Source: Nostoc sp. HK-01
GTDB taxonomy: Bacteria; Cyanobacteriota; Cyanobacteriia; Cyanobacteriales; Nostocaceae
Assembly: GCA_003990705.1 (NCBI GenBank)
Contig: AP018318.1
Span: 1,987,501 to 2,051,500, forward strand
DNA: 64,000 nucleotides
Reading direction: 5' to 3'
Shown here: positions 1 to 9,141 of the stretch, one piece after another
Numbering within the stretch: the first letter of the stretch is position 1
Layout: the number at the start of each line of letters is the position of its first letter
Position numbers and translations under genes: made by a program
Notes under the pieces: model-generated
What the model saw: only the letters and a program-made list of their open reading frames with translations
Told to the model about the DNA's origin: nothing
Database searches by the model: none

Positions 1-230
1 GTAGATCCCCCTAAATCCATACCACTTGCTACAACGGAGGGAACCTCCCTTCGGGTTCGCAGTTCCTTCTCCTAATCGGAGACGCTGCGCGTAGCTTGCT
101 TCCCCGTAGGGGTACAAGTCTGGCATTACCCGCCCAACGGACTGCTCACCGCAACGCAGTGGCTCCCCTTTTTAAGGCAGGGCTAGGGGGGGGTCAGGCA
201 AAATATTTAATACTTCTCAGACATCCTCTT
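1..230. repeat. Degenerate interspersed repeat debris
   Basis: No gene is seen from the window start to about 595. The first 200 bases are GC-rich and full of short inverted repeats, for example GGAGGGAACCTCCC, and pieces such as gatcccccta and ccccctttttaag that also occur in the MITE-like elements near 50.5 and 50.8 kb. I read it as fused remnants of interspersed cyanobacterial repeats. The AT-rich stretch from about 230 to 595 probably holds the promoter of the next gene, but no confident -10/-35 pair was found. Confidence 0.45.
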
Positions 231-595
231 AAAGCTTTTCGCTAAATACTAAACTTTTGTCACAAAATTGCACTTAAAGTCTACCAATAAGCTGTAAGAT
301 GAGTTTGGGCTAAAGCTGTGTTAATAAATAATTTTGAATACAGAACAGTTATCAAGATGATATCCATGTTTGACAATCTGCATAACAAAATAAATTTATA
401 GTATTTGAAATCATCAAACACGTTTTTTGTTTAGTTGCAAAACTCAAATAAAACATTATTAATGGATATATTAATAATTCATACAATAGCGATGATGATA
501 GAAAGCATTGAAAATAAGAGAATTTTCCGTTTTCTATAATTATTAATTTGTGGTGTTTTCGCTGAATATCTGCAAGTAAGTAGCGGGAATTAAAG

Positions 596-1786
596 ATGAA
601 TATCAAACTATTTATCCAACGTTTAGAAGCCTTGCACAAACCTCTAGCAGATCTGTACCAAACTGCTAGTATTTTGCCTTGGATTCCTCCCGATATGCTA
701 CCACAGGCTTTTCAAGAACTTTATAGTACTTCTAAGATGGTACAGTTAGCAGCAGAAGAACTATATCAACAAAATGAAGCTTTAAAAGAAACACAAAATT
801 TACTAGAAACAGAACGCCAACATTACCAAGATTTATTCGAGTATGCACCAGATGGCTATTTAGTCACTAATCCAGAAGGTATTATTGAAAACGCTAACTT
901 AACCGCTGCTAAACTGCTGAATATTTCCAGACAGTTTCTGATCGGCAAAGCAATGATTAACTTTGTTTGTCTAGAAGAACGACAGCACTTTCGCCATGAA
1001 CTCAATCAGCTACATCATACAGATAGAACCAAAGAGTTAGTTATTCGCTTGCAACAACGTCATGGCGAGTACTTTGATGCAGCCTTCACAGTTAAAGTAG
1101 TGCGGGATCAGCAGACTCAAGCTGTACATTTACTCTGGTTAATCCGGAATATTGGCGATCGCCAGCCAACAGAATTACAATCAGCCAAGAATTACAGCGA
1201 TTTGATTGAGAATCGCCCTAGATACAAACATTCTAAAGGCGAAAATATTTCTCTCAATAACTCTGTTGTTTGGTATATTTGTCGAGGTCTGGTCAAACTC
1301 AGCACCTTTAGTGAAACTGGCGAAGAAGTCTTGCTAGGGTTGGCAAAAACACAAATGGTATTTGGTTCTAGTATGACTTCTCTATCCATTTACCAAGCTA
1401 CAGCTTTATCAGATGTTGAGTTAGTACCAATTTACGCATCAGAAATATTAGTAACCCCAACACTTAGTCATACTTTATTACCCAAAATCAATCAGCGATT
1501 ACAACAGACAGAATCATTTTTAGTTATCTCTAAAAAACAATTAGTAGAAGACAGGTTGAACTATTTATTAGAGCTTTTGAAACAGGAAGTAGGTGAACAG
1601 ATAGAAAGTGGGACTCGCTTCAGCGTGCGCTTTACTCATGAAGATATAGCTAGTGCTTGCGGTACTACCAGAGTCACAATTACAAGATTGTTTGGTAAAT
1701 TACAACAACAAGGTTTAATTACGTTTGATGCCAAAAAACACATAATTTTGAAAAATTCAGAAGTCAGAATTCAGAAGTCAGAATAA
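596..1786 (+). CDS. PAS domain / CRP-FNR-type transcriptional regulator
   Basis: Probable DNA-binding regulator with a sensory PAS domain. Residues about 30-80 are helical and Q/E rich and may form a coiled coil. A PAS domain follows at about 79-190 (start YQDLFEYAPDGYLV). Residues about 205-310 resemble a degenerate cyclic-nucleotide-binding beta barrel (GLVKLSTFSETGEEVLL). The C-terminal winged helix at about 340-380 carries the Crp-type helix-turn-helix (FTHEDIASACGTTRVTITRL). PAS plus CRP is an unusual fusion compared with NtcA or plain CRP proteins. The last residues (SEVRIQKSE) are encoded by a 14-bp direct repeat that runs into the stop codon, so the native C terminus has probably been replaced by repeat sequence. 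The ligand and target genes cannot be told from sequence. A GNAT gene starts 17 bases downstream. Confidence 0.8.
   Translation: MNIKLFIQRLEALHKPLADLYQTASILPWIPPDMLPQAFQELYSTSKMVQLAAEELYQQNEALKETQNLLETERQHYQDLFEYAPDGYLVTNPEGIIENANLTAAKLLNISRQFLIGKAMINFVCLEERQHFRHELNQLHHTDRTKELVIRLQQRHGEYFDAAFTVKVVRDQQTQAVHLLWLIRNIGDRQPTELQSAKNYSDLIENRPRYKHSKGENISLNNSVVWYICRGLVKLSTFSETGEEVLLGLAKTQMVFGSSMTSLSIYQATALSDVELVPIYASEILVTPTLSHTLLPKINQRLQQTESFLVISKKQLVEDRLNYLLELLKQEVGEQIESGTRFSVRFTHEDIASACGTTRVTITRLFGKLQQQGLITFDAKKHIILKNSEVRIQKSE
1755..1782 (+). repeat. 14-bp tandem repeat (two heptamers) at a CDS 3' end
   Basis: The unit ATTCAGAAGTCAGA occurs twice in direct succession. Each unit is a pair of related heptamers (attcaga, agtcaga), the period of short tandemly repeated repetitive sequences in Nostocales. 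The array encodes the final residues of the PAS/CRP-like regulator. Confidence 0.85.
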
Positions 1787-1803
1787 ATCAATTACCAATT
1801 ACT

Positions 1804-2325
1804 ATGATTCCTCAACTGAAAACTCAACGCCTCATCCTGCGGGGGTTTTGTGAAGCAGACTTGGATGCTTACGCTGATATGTGCGCCCATCCAGAGGTAA
1901 TGCGCTATATCGGTGCTGGTCAACCTTTATCTCGTGAGGAGTCTTGGCGGAATATGGCTATGATAGTTGGTCATTGGCAACTGCGGGGCTATGGGTTGTG
2001 GGCTGTTGAAGAAAGCCAAACTGGTGAAATGATTGGTCGGATTGGCTTTTGGCAACCAGAAGGCTGGCCAGGATTTGAGATTGGCTGGTCGTTGCGTTGG
2101 GCTTATTGGGGACGTGGTTTTGCTACAGAAGCCGCAACAGTAGCCATAAACTATGCTTTTACCCAATTACAGCGATCGCATATTATTAGTTTGATTCACC
2201 CCCAAAATACTGCTTCTGTGCGTGTAGCACAAAAGTTAGGCGAAAAACTGCAAGGGACAACAGAAATTTTCAAAACTGAGGTGTTAGTTTACGGTCTGAG
2301 TCGAGAAGACTGGCAAAAAATGTAG
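1804..2325 (+). CDS. GNAT family N-acetyltransferase (RimJ/RimL type)
   Basis: Predicted acetyl-CoA dependent N-acetyltransferase of about 173 residues, the normal size for this family. It opens with the RimJ/RimL hallmark LKTQRLILRGFCEADLDAY, and the acetyl-CoA-binding region (WSLRWAYWGRGFATEA) is at about 97-112. The later IHPQNTASVRVAQKLG segment is the usual IxxxNxxSxxvxeKlG element of this subfamily. These enzymes acetylate protein N termini, amino acids, antibiotics or small amines. The substrate here is unknown. The gene lies 17 bases after the PAS/CRP regulator on the same strand, so co-transcription is possible. Confidence 0.85.
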   Translation: MIPQLKTQRLILRGFCEADLDAYADMCAHPEVMRYIGAGQPLSREESWRNMAMIVGHWQLRGYGLWAVEESQTGEMIGRIGFWQPEGWPGFEIGWSLRWAYWGRGFATEAATVAINYAFTQLQRSHIISLIHPQNTASVRVAQKLGEKLQGTTEIFKTEVLVYGLSREDWQKM

Positions 2326-2392
2326 AAACATGATGATGTGTTATGTCAGTCCAATGGCTTGTGATATTTGTACCCAAACAATATAAAGTATA

Positions 2393-2422
2393 TTTCATCC
2401 TTCATACTTCACACTTCATACT
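2393..2422 (+). repeat. Heptanucleotide tandem repeat (TTCATAC type)
   Basis: Four successive 7-mers (ttcatcc, ttcatac, ttcacac, ttcatac) directly precede the glycerol kinase start. This is a typical Nostocales short tandem repeat. A regulatory role is not evident. Confidence 0.75.
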
Positions 2423-2428
2423 TAATCA

Positions 2429-3943
2429 GTGACCTTGGACAGCACATCTCCATCATCAGGCTACATCTTGGCTTTGGACTTGGGTACAACAGGCAACCGT
2501 GCTTTTGTGTTTAACATAGCAGGTCAAATTGTTGGGCAAGCATATAAAGAACTCACACAGTATTATCCCCAACCGGGCTGGTTAGAACATGACCCCGAAG
2601 AAATTTGGCAAGATACTTGCTGGGTGATGCAAAATGCGATCGCTCAGGCGCAAATTTCGCCATCAGAAATAGCCGCTTTGGGATTGACTGTACAGCGGGA
2701 AACCTGCTTAATTTGGGATAAAACCACTGGTAAGCCCCTACATAAAGCTATTGTCTGGCAAGACCGCCGTACTGCACCGCTTTGCAATCAATTACAAACA
2801 CAAGGTTATGCAGCAGACATTTACGATCGCACTGGCTTGGTGATTGATGCTTATTTTTCTGCAACTAAGTTGAGATGGTTATTAGACAAAGTTACAGGCG
2901 TTGATTTAAACAATGTTTTGGCAGGTACGATTGATACTTGGGTGTTGTGGAAATTAACAGGCGGGAAAGTCCATGCAACCGACCACAGCAACGCCAGCCG
3001 CACCATGTTAATGAACCTGAAAACCTGCGCTTGGGATGAAACATTACTCAAAATCTTACAAATTCCGGCTCAGATTTTGCCGCAGATTCAACCCAGCTTA
3101 GGCAAATTTGGTGTGACTGATCAAACTTTGCTGGGTGTAGAAATTCCCATCACCGCTATTTTAGGCGACCAACAAGCAGCATTATTTGGTCATGGCTGCG
3201 ATCGCCCCGGTTTAATGAAATGTACTTACGGCACTGGTAGCTTTTTGGTAGCCCATACTGGCTCAGAAATTGTGCGATCGCCACATCAACTAATTTCTAC
3301 TTTAGCTTGGACGCAAAACCACAGTGGTAATTTAGATATTGGTTATGCCTTAGAAGGCAGTATGTTTACTAGTGGCGCTTGTATCCAATGGTTACGCGAT
3401 GGCATCAAACTGATCAAGACAGCCGCAGAAACTGAAACAATGGCTAACCAAGTTCCCGATAACGGTGGTGTGTACTTTGTACCTGCCTTTAGTGGATTAG
3501 GTGCGCCTTATTGGGATATGAGCGCCAGAGGAGCCTTTTTAGGGATTACCGCCAGCGTCCAACCCCAACATTTAGTGCGGTCTGTTTTAGAAGCGAGCGC
3601 TTACCAAGTTGTAGAAGTTGTGCAAGCTATTAATGCTTGTTCTCCTACACCAATGGGGCGGTTAATTGTCGATGGCGGCGCTTGTGAAAACAACTTTCTC
3701 ATGCAGTTCCAAGCCGATGTTTTGGGGATTCCCGTAGAACGACCAAAAATGCGCGATACAACAGTACAAGGTGCAGCATTTGCCGCTGGTTTAGCAGCTG
3801 GATTTTGGGACAGCTACACAACATTAGTTAGTCAACGGCAAATAGACCGCATCTTTGAACCTAATCAATCTAGCAATAACGCCTTAGCTAACTTTGCTAC
3901 TTGGCAAAAAGCAGTTCAGCGTAGCTTAAATTGGGCAGAGTAA
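2429..3943 (+). CDS. glpK: Glycerol kinase
   Basis: Catalyses ATP-dependent phosphorylation of glycerol to sn-glycerol 3-phosphate in the cytoplasm. It is an FGGY carbohydrate kinase of 504 residues, full length for GlpK. The N-terminal phosphate loop reads ILALDLGTTGNRAFVFN. Family GlpK proteins usually have TTSSRA here, so GN at these positions is a small deviation. The catalytic-aspartate segment ILGDQQAALFGHGC and the downstream glycine-rich YGTGSF are present, as is the second FGGY signature DGGACENNFLMQFQADVLG. Translation begins at GTG with no clear Shine-Dalgarno sequence, just after a heptamer repeat. No glycerol facilitator or GlpD lies next to it. Another FGGY kinase is possible, but the fit to GlpK is good. 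Confidence 0.88.
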   Translation: MTLDSTSPSSGYILALDLGTTGNRAFVFNIAGQIVGQAYKELTQYYPQPGWLEHDPEEIWQDTCWVMQNAIAQAQISPSEIAALGLTVQRETCLIWDKTTGKPLHKAIVWQDRRTAPLCNQLQTQGYAADIYDRTGLVIDAYFSATKLRWLLDKVTGVDLNNVLAGTIDTWVLWKLTGGKVHATDHSNASRTMLMNLKTCAWDETLLKILQIPAQILPQIQPSLGKFGVTDQTLLGVEIPITAILGDQQAALFGHGCDRPGLMKCTYGTGSFLVAHTGSEIVRSPHQLISTLAWTQNHSGNLDIGYALEGSMFTSGACIQWLRDGIKLIKTAAETETMANQVPDNGGVYFVPAFSGLGAPYWDMSARGAFLGITASVQPQHLVRSVLEASAYQVVEVVQAINACSPTPMGRLIVDGGACENNFLMQFQADVLGIPVERPKMRDTTVQGAAFAAGLAAGFWDSYTTLVSQRQIDRIFEPNQSSNNALANFATWQKAVQRSLNWAE

Positions 3944-3967
3944 AGTATTTCAACTTCTGCCCTCATT

Positions 3968-4948
3968 TCAGCCTGAAGTCTTGCGGACTAACTTAGTATC
4001 CAAGGTATAAAAGCCGACTGTATCGGGCATTCTCGCAAATCGTCCTGTCCGATAACCTCGTGAGAGTTCATTTAGTACCTTGCTTTTTACTTCTCTGACT
4101 TCTTCCGCATCTAGGTTGCCATAAATGCCAGCGATGACTTCAGCCACACCAAAAACTTTCCCCGGATTTTGCCGAAAGAAAATACTTAAGGCATCAATCA
4201 AAAATTGTCCTTCAAAAGCTTTGAGCATAGGAACAACTTTTGTTTGTGGCACTATCACAGGCTTCTTCTTACTTTTGCCAGTTTTAGAATTATTGTTGGT
4301 TTGATTGGTATTCACCAAACCCAAATCTAGGGTATAACAACCAGGCTCATTGGGGATGCCAAACCAAGCTTGTCTTTCTCTACCTTGGGTGAGTGAAGAT
4401 TGAACTCTACCTTTGACCACCTTAAATACATGGGGTTCTAAGTCACCATAAAGCGATCGCACAATAAAATCTATGTGACAAACTGTACCCAAATGTTGCT
4501 CAAATAACTGTTTAATTGCTTCCATCCGAGTTAAAGATCGATACTCGCTCAACATAGGAATGTCTACGTTATTCAGCGAGTTAATGGTTTCTATCGCTGG
4601 GGACTCGTTGATGTTTATCGTTGCAGTCGCAGAACTATCCAGTTCTAATTCTTCCGAGTCTGGCTGTGGTGATGCTGAATGGGTTTCTAATTCGCTGTCA
4701 GACGGAGATAGAAGTAAGTCTTCTTTGGAAGCAGACAGCATTTCGTTCACGACTTCAACTGTCAGCAGCTTATTGTCAACTTCTGATGATGAAGACCAGC
4801 TAGACAATAAACCTTCCACATTGTTGAGTTGCGATCGCGCTTGATTATATAGAGTTCCGTACTCTTCTACAAGACGAGCATAGTAGTCTCGTAATTCCAA
4901 CAACGGCGAGATTAAGGTTTGGGGAGGGGGTTCCAATTGCGGTTTCAT
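3968..4948 (-). CDS. Tandem winged-helix-like domain protein, unknown function
   Basis: Not a family I can name. Two related modules of about 65-70 residues are visible, at about 145-215 and 245-320. Each follows the pattern hydrophobic helix, then GxVx(3-5)IVxxxYGxL, a charged helix with VKxxV, and a terminal GxYTLD strand. This resembles winged-helix modules of the HARE-HTH kind, suggesting nucleic-acid or protein binding. The N-terminal 60 residues look coiled-coil-like, and about 60-140 is a low-complexity S/E-rich linker. The gene lies 11 bases downstream of a zinc-ribbon protein on the same strand, so the two are probably co-transcribed. It ends 24 bases from glpK, convergently. Confidence 0.6.
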   Translation of the reverse strand: MKPQLEPPPQTLISPLLELRDYYARLVEEYGTLYNQARSQLNNVEGLLSSWSSSSEVDNKLLTVEVVNEMLSASKEDLLLSPSDSELETHSASPQPDSEELELDSSATATININESPAIETINSLNNVDIPMLSEYRSLTRMEAIKQLFEQHLGTVCHIDFIVRSLYGDLEPHVFKVVKGRVQSSLTQGRERQAWFGIPNEPGCYTLDLGLVNTNQTNNNSKTGKSKKKPVIVPQTKVVPMLKAFEGQFLIDALSIFFRQNPGKVFGVAEVIAGIYGNLDAEEVREVKSKVLNELSRGYRTGRFARMPDTVGFYTLDTKLVRKTSG

Positions 4949-4959
4949 AAAGCGTTAAA

Positions 4960-5205
4960 TCAACCCAAAGTGGTATCACTTGTGTAAGTCATTGGTCTTG
5001 GTTTGGCTTTTTGAGAGGACTGTGTGGATTTGCGCGGAGGTTGTGGAGGACGGCAGCTTTCGCAATATAAAGGACGGGGGCCATACGTCTCGCGTTTGGT
5101 TGTCTGATTGCATTCTTTGCAGACAAAGTGAAAGACCCTAGTGTGAATTTGTCTTTTATGCGCTCTAACAGTGTATTCCTGCACGTCTATATATTTACTT
5201 GCCAT
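4960..5205 (-). CDS. Small zinc-ribbon-like protein
   Basis: An 81-residue basic protein with two CxxC knuckles, [10 protein letters not shown] and LYCESCRPP, about 20 residues apart. This is the layout of a treble-clef or zinc-ribbon fold. The N terminus ([21 protein letters not shown]) is predicted to be beta-rich, and the C-terminal tail is P/S/K rich and disordered. It is the first gene of a two-gene unit with the tandem winged-helix-like protein 11 bases downstream. I infer that the pair act on nucleic acid together, but nothing in the sequence proves it. Confidence 0.65.
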   Translation of the reverse strand: MASKYIDVQEYTVRAHKRQIHTRVFHFVCKECNQTTKRETYGPRPLYCESCRPPQPPRKSTQSSQKAKPRPMTYTSDTTLG

Positions 5206-5494
5206 AGTCCAGAAGCATGAATTTCAATTCTATCAATATAGCTATTCAAGCAAATGAAATTGAATCAGTGTGTGTTGATTTGTAAGTTTTATTCAAATCA
5301 ATGATTCAGTCCCAAAACTTAGGTTGCAAATATTGCATCAAGGTAACTAGGCACTCACCAATTTGCTATCTTCCGACAGAGACATCAGTATTCATCTAAC
5401 TTAGATTTAAGTCTTCTGATAGTGTCTGATGTAGAGTGTGTCAGTTTAGGTTGGGAGTGTGAATCTCTAGAATATCACTGTGGAGAAAATAGTT

Positions 5495-5707
5495 ATGCCT
5501 AGTGGTCATGCAAGTCATAAAGGGACTGGGGACAAACCTAATACTAACGCTGAAGGCCGGATGGATATGGCTGCTGATAAAACTGTGAATCCAGAGGATG
5601 AGTTACTCGAAGGAGCAACTACAAATACTACGAGAACCCAAGAATTTGTGGATTATCCTCCAGCTATCCAACGTCCAGACAAGGAAATAGAAAAGGAAGA
5701 GAAATAA
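5495..5707 (+). CDS. Small hydrophilic protein of unknown function
   Basis: A 70-residue, highly charged, probably disordered protein (begins MPSGHASHKGTGDKPNT, ends with K/E-rich EKEEK). No domain is recognised. An in-frame GTG exists 15 bases upstream, but the ATG is preferred because GGAGA (5482-5486) sits at good Shine-Dalgarno spacing before it. The upstream 270 bases have no gene. A strong hairpin follows the gene and probably ends transcription. Confidence 0.6.
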   Translation: MPSGHASHKGTGDKPNTNAEGRMDMAADKTVNPEDELLEGATTNTTRTQEFVDYPPAIQRPDKEIEKEEK

Positions 5708-5814
5708 CATCACACGATAGCATTTGCTAAAATTTTTGCTGCCTCATGTACTGTGGAATTAACTAGAAATCATCATTATCTCTACCTAGTATCACATCAG
5801 ATTAACTAGTTAAA

Positions 5815-5870
5815 CAAAATTAATTACATAATGTCATTGCGAATGCAGAGACATTATGTAATTAATTTTG
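5815..5870. terminator. 21-bp perfect inverted repeat, probable bidirectional terminator
   Basis: Arms 5815-5835 and 5850-5870 are perfect complements (caaaattaattacataatgtc type) around a 14-base loop. It lies between convergent genes. The motif attgcgaatgcag-gacattatgtaatta is similar to a repeat near 50.0-50.1 kb, so it may be a repeat element used as a terminator. Confidence 0.6.
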
Positions 5871-6870
5871 CGTAGTTACTTACTATAGCAAAACCAACTG
5901 CTTGCTGTTTAGGCTGGCAGTTGGTTGTACTCAATGTTTCCCACTCACAGGCTGCGTTAAGAATTACCGGAAGGTGCAGCAGCACGAATTAGCGCTGGCT
6001 GATCTTCGTTAGCAGGACGTTTAACAGTTTGATCTGATGTAGGACGTTGAGAGCGATCGCGAGTTTGCACAGGCACTGGTTGACCTGTTTCAATAGATTG
6101 GTAGATTGCCTGAATGATGCGAACATCGTTCAATCCTTCGATTCCCGATGGCTCTGGGTCTTGGTCTTGGAGAATGCAATCTGAGAAATATTTGAATTCA
6201 GCCGCTAACTGATCGTGTTGTTCAAAAGTACGCTCTTGGGTTTCACCATCAATTGTGAGGTAATGCTTAAGTTCTCCATGCCATGTATAGGCGGATTCTA
6301 CTTTTAAATCGCCTTTAGTGCCAACAACTTGATAAGTTGAAACTTTAGCGGCTCCAAAGCTACAGGTAAAGGTCGCCAGTCGTTCATGAGGAAAGCGTAA
6401 GATCACGCTGGCCATTTCTTCTACCTCGCTGAAGCGTTGTTCGCCTTTACTAGCAGCTACAGCAAATACTTCGGTTGGTTCATCTTGAAATAGATAACGT
6501 GCAGCGTTAATGCAGTAAATACCAATGTCATAGATAGTTCCGCCACCTGTAACGTTGCGTAAACGAATATTACCGCCTTCGACTTGTTGAGTAAAAACAG
6601 AGTTGAAAACACGCGCTTCACCAATTTGCTGCGATCGCACAATTTCTACAGCCTCCAAGTTGGCTGGTTCTAAGTGTAATCGATAAGCAATCATCAGCTT
6701 AACACCGTTATCTTTTGCAGCCTTGATCATAGCCTCACATTCTTCGTCGGTTACAGCCATCGGCTTTTCACACAGCACATGAATCGCTTGATTAGCTGCT
6801 CGCACAGTATATTCCCGATGTAAGTGATTGGGTAAAGCAATATAAACAGCATCAATCTCACCACTAGTTA

Positions 6871-8193
6871 GGTGATTTTTGAAAAAGAAAATACCAGTTA
6901 AAGTGGTTGAATCAAGATATCCCATTTGGGCAGAAGTGGATTTCTCTGTAATCTAGACTCGACTTGCTTCATGTCTTCCTTAGTTAGGGAAATCCCTTTT
7001 TGGTAAACAATGTTGCTTAAAGTCAAAATTGGATGTAATCCTTTCCAAGTCATGCTAGAAGCCCATGAAAGCATAACTTCAACATCAACAAGTTTGGTTC
7101 CATTCCAATGCTGTTCAAGAATGCCCCAACAGCGCTCTATGGGATTATATTTACTATGGTAGGGAGGATAGTAAAGTAATTGAATCGGTCTGTGGATGTG
7201 ATCGACAAATTCAACCATCCTTTTCAAGAATTGAGTTCGTATTCCGCTACTTTCAGAACCGTTATCAATTTTAATTTGTATTAGTTCGGTATCTTGTCTT
7301 TCTTCTGGCGTAATTGTTTTCCACCAATGAATCAGGTTATCAACAATGAAATCGCTAGTTTTATAGGAACTACCAAAGATAATATGTAATTGCCCATTGT
7401 CTTCGTCTACAATCCCACAGGGAATGTATTTTTCCTTGCATCCCATATCGTGGTCACTAGCTTTATTATCTCCTCTGGTTTTTCCTCCACGTGAATAATC
7501 GCCAATATTTACGGTGGCTTTACAGTCCATGCTTAGTCGCTTAACTGATTCGCTTGTTGCAAGATATGAGAAGTCTTTGATGTTGTTAAAGATGTCATCT
7601 GTTTGTGGGATTTTTTTTGAGGCTTGGCTTTTACAACTAGACGAAGACGATAGCCCATTCGGTTCAATACTTGTGCCATTGTACTAGCTCCTGGCAATTG
7701 CTCTGGGCTAAATCCAAGCTCTTTTAGTTCTTTCAACGCCGACGCTGCTGTTAGTCTGGTATAGGCTAATGACGTTTTAAATGTTGGGTCTTGTTGAGCA
7801 TGAGATTCTGCAAGCCGTTGCAGTGACAATGCCGCTTCCGGTTGTTTCTCCTCCCAAAGCTTTGCTCCGCTAAAGGTTGACTGTAATCCTACACAGGTTA
7901 TTCCTGTTCGTTTTTCTGCCAATCCTACCTCTATATTGTTTCTACCCCAACCAAATACCGTTTCTGCCAGCCTTGCGCTTCCCTGGCAATACTTCAATGC
8001 CATCTGTGCCTGAAAACTCCGACGTTCCACTCCATTCATTTTCGATGCTGCCAACCGCAAGTCTTCTATTTGCGATGCTGTTAATGATTTGGCTGCGCTT
8101 GCTGTGGCTAACCTATCCAAATGCTTGCTCCTGTTTGTTTTGCATCAAGGCTACATTCTACCTCTATTGGTAAATTCTTTCCTAGAAATCACC
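6871..8193 (-). mobile_element. ISAzo13-like insertion sequence, complete
   Basis: A 1323-bp element with imperfect terminal inverted repeats of about 26 bp. The ends read GGTGATTTTTGAAAAAG and GGTGATTTCTAGGAAAG inward, with about 20 of 26 positions matching. It is flanked by a 3-bp direct repeat, TTA on the plus strand at 6868-6870 and 8194-8196. Excising it with one repeat restores the reading frame of the disrupted dehydrogenase, which fixes both boundaries. It encodes one transposase in two overlapping frames. Confidence 0.9.
6898..8120 (-). CDS. ISAzo13-family transposase, two frames joined at an A8 tract
   Basis: DDE transposase of the ISAzo13 (Rhodopirellula-type) family. Frame 1 runs from 8120 to a stop at 7533. 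Frame 2 supplies the C-terminal half and ends at 6898. On the coding strand the junction is CAAAAAAAATCCC, with eight A (complement of 7611-7618). A -1 shift there reads KKIPQTDDIFNNIKDFS and continues into the family-conserved SMDCKATVNIGDYSRGGK. The catalytic triad candidates are D in MDCKATV, D in KIDNGSES and E in YNPIERCWG. The fused product would be about 407 residues, normal for the family. The A8 tract allows programmed -1 frameshifting or transcriptional slippage. A simple one-base deletion that inactivates the element is the alternative. Confidence 0.85.
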
Positions 8194-8554
8194 TTAAACA
8201 GTCTTCATATTCCTCATAAGAGTAAGTATGCTGAATGCCATACTTTTGGCTAATTTCTTTGAGTTTGGTCGCATCATCAGAAACTAAAGCAACTAATTCA
8301 GAGTTATCGGTATTAGTAAATGCAGGTAAGGCGGCTTCTTGTGCAAACCAACCTAAACCAACAACTGCGTAACGAATTTTATTTTTCTCATTTGTAGCCG
8401 TCATTATTTAGACCTCTTGAGGAAGAAATTGTTTTCAGAAAATTACTTTTATAAGGTGATGAATTTTTTGAAATACTCCATCCTGCTGATGAGAGAGGGA
8501 AGCATCGACTTTTGGAAGATATACCAGGCGATTGGAAATCGCGGTTCATCTTGC

Positions 8555-8632
8555 ATACAAACTAAGTCCGCCTATCGCGCTTGGCGATAGGCGGACTATC
8601 TCAAAACCCGCGCAGGCGGGTTTAGTTTGTAC
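8555..8632. repeat. Interspersed palindromic repeat, copy 1
   Basis: A double hairpin: AAGTCCGCCTATCGC pairs with GCGATAGGCGGACT, then AACCCGCGC-AGGCGGGTTT. It is flanked by tacaaactaa and ttagtttgta, which are themselves inverted repeats. A related but diverged copy is at 15272-15393. This is the nested-hairpin type of repeat common in Nostoc genomes. Confidence 0.75.
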
Positions 8633-8950
8633 TTCATACCGTTTCACTTTAAGTTTTATACAAATAGACTACAGGGGGCAGGGGGAAAGAATGAAAAACC
8701 CATAAATTTGTCTCATTTTTTTCGTGAAATGGTATTAGCGCAGGGTTATTTGCTTATGAGATATGCAGTTAAACTCACATCTTGCACCAAGAAAAATTGA
8801 TGTAATTTTATTACTCTGTAAAAAAGCAAAAGCCTTGATTTAGCGACAATAGCCTATAAAAGTAAGGTATCTTTATCGCGCATCTTTTGACTTTACCTGT
8901 ATTTATACGTAGAGGTGCAAGATATGAGTAAATAAAAAACTATAATTTAA

Positions 8951-9141
8951 GTAAATTTACTTTTTTATTTAGAATATTGGAAAGATACCGAACTTGCTAG
9001 ACTTTTAGGCGCTTATTTAGTTAGTTGTGGAGTTGGTCTAACCGTAGGTAGTGGTGATACTTGTATCGCAATGGTTTAAATGTAGGTAAATATTTACGAG
9101 TAGTTAAAGAAACAGAGGAGTTAACCCGCCAAGCTCTTTGA
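8951..9141 (+). pseudogene. Frameshifted remnant of an unidentified gene
   Basis: An open stretch without a start codon reads EYWKDTELARLLGAYL and VSCGVGLTVGSGDT, then hits a stop. One base lost near 9060 restores the frame to YRNGLNVGKYLRVVKETE and ELTRQAL followed by TGA. The residue composition looks like real protein, but I do not recognise the family. The rest of the 938-base gap (8405-9342) holds the palindromic repeat, G-rich short repeats near 8670 and no intact gene. Confidence 0.35.

Larger units (their letters stand above)
5957..8404 (-). pseudogene. Gfo/Idh/MocA family oxidoreductase split by an insertion sequence
   Basis: NAD(P)-dependent sugar or cyclitol dehydrogenase family. 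The N-terminal piece (8404 down to 8197) has the Rossmann motif YAVVGLGWFAQEAALPAF. The rest (6867 down to 5957) continues with SGEIDAVYIALPNHLHREYT and the catalytic EKP motif (HVLCEKPMAV). Removing the insertion sequence at 6871-8193 and one copy of the TAA duplication joins the halves exactly in frame (EDCL-TSGEIDA), giving about 373 residues, full length for the family. No other damage is visible, so the insertion looks recent. The 3' part can be read as an ORF beginning inside the element, but it would lack the cofactor-binding motif. The C-terminal 40 residues are Q/R/P rich. The physiological substrate is unknown. Confidence 0.92.

Noticed and set aside
352-639. 95-codon minus-strand ORF near the window start
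   Set aside because: AT-rich chance ORF overlapping the start and upstream region of the PAS/CRP regulator, with no protein features.
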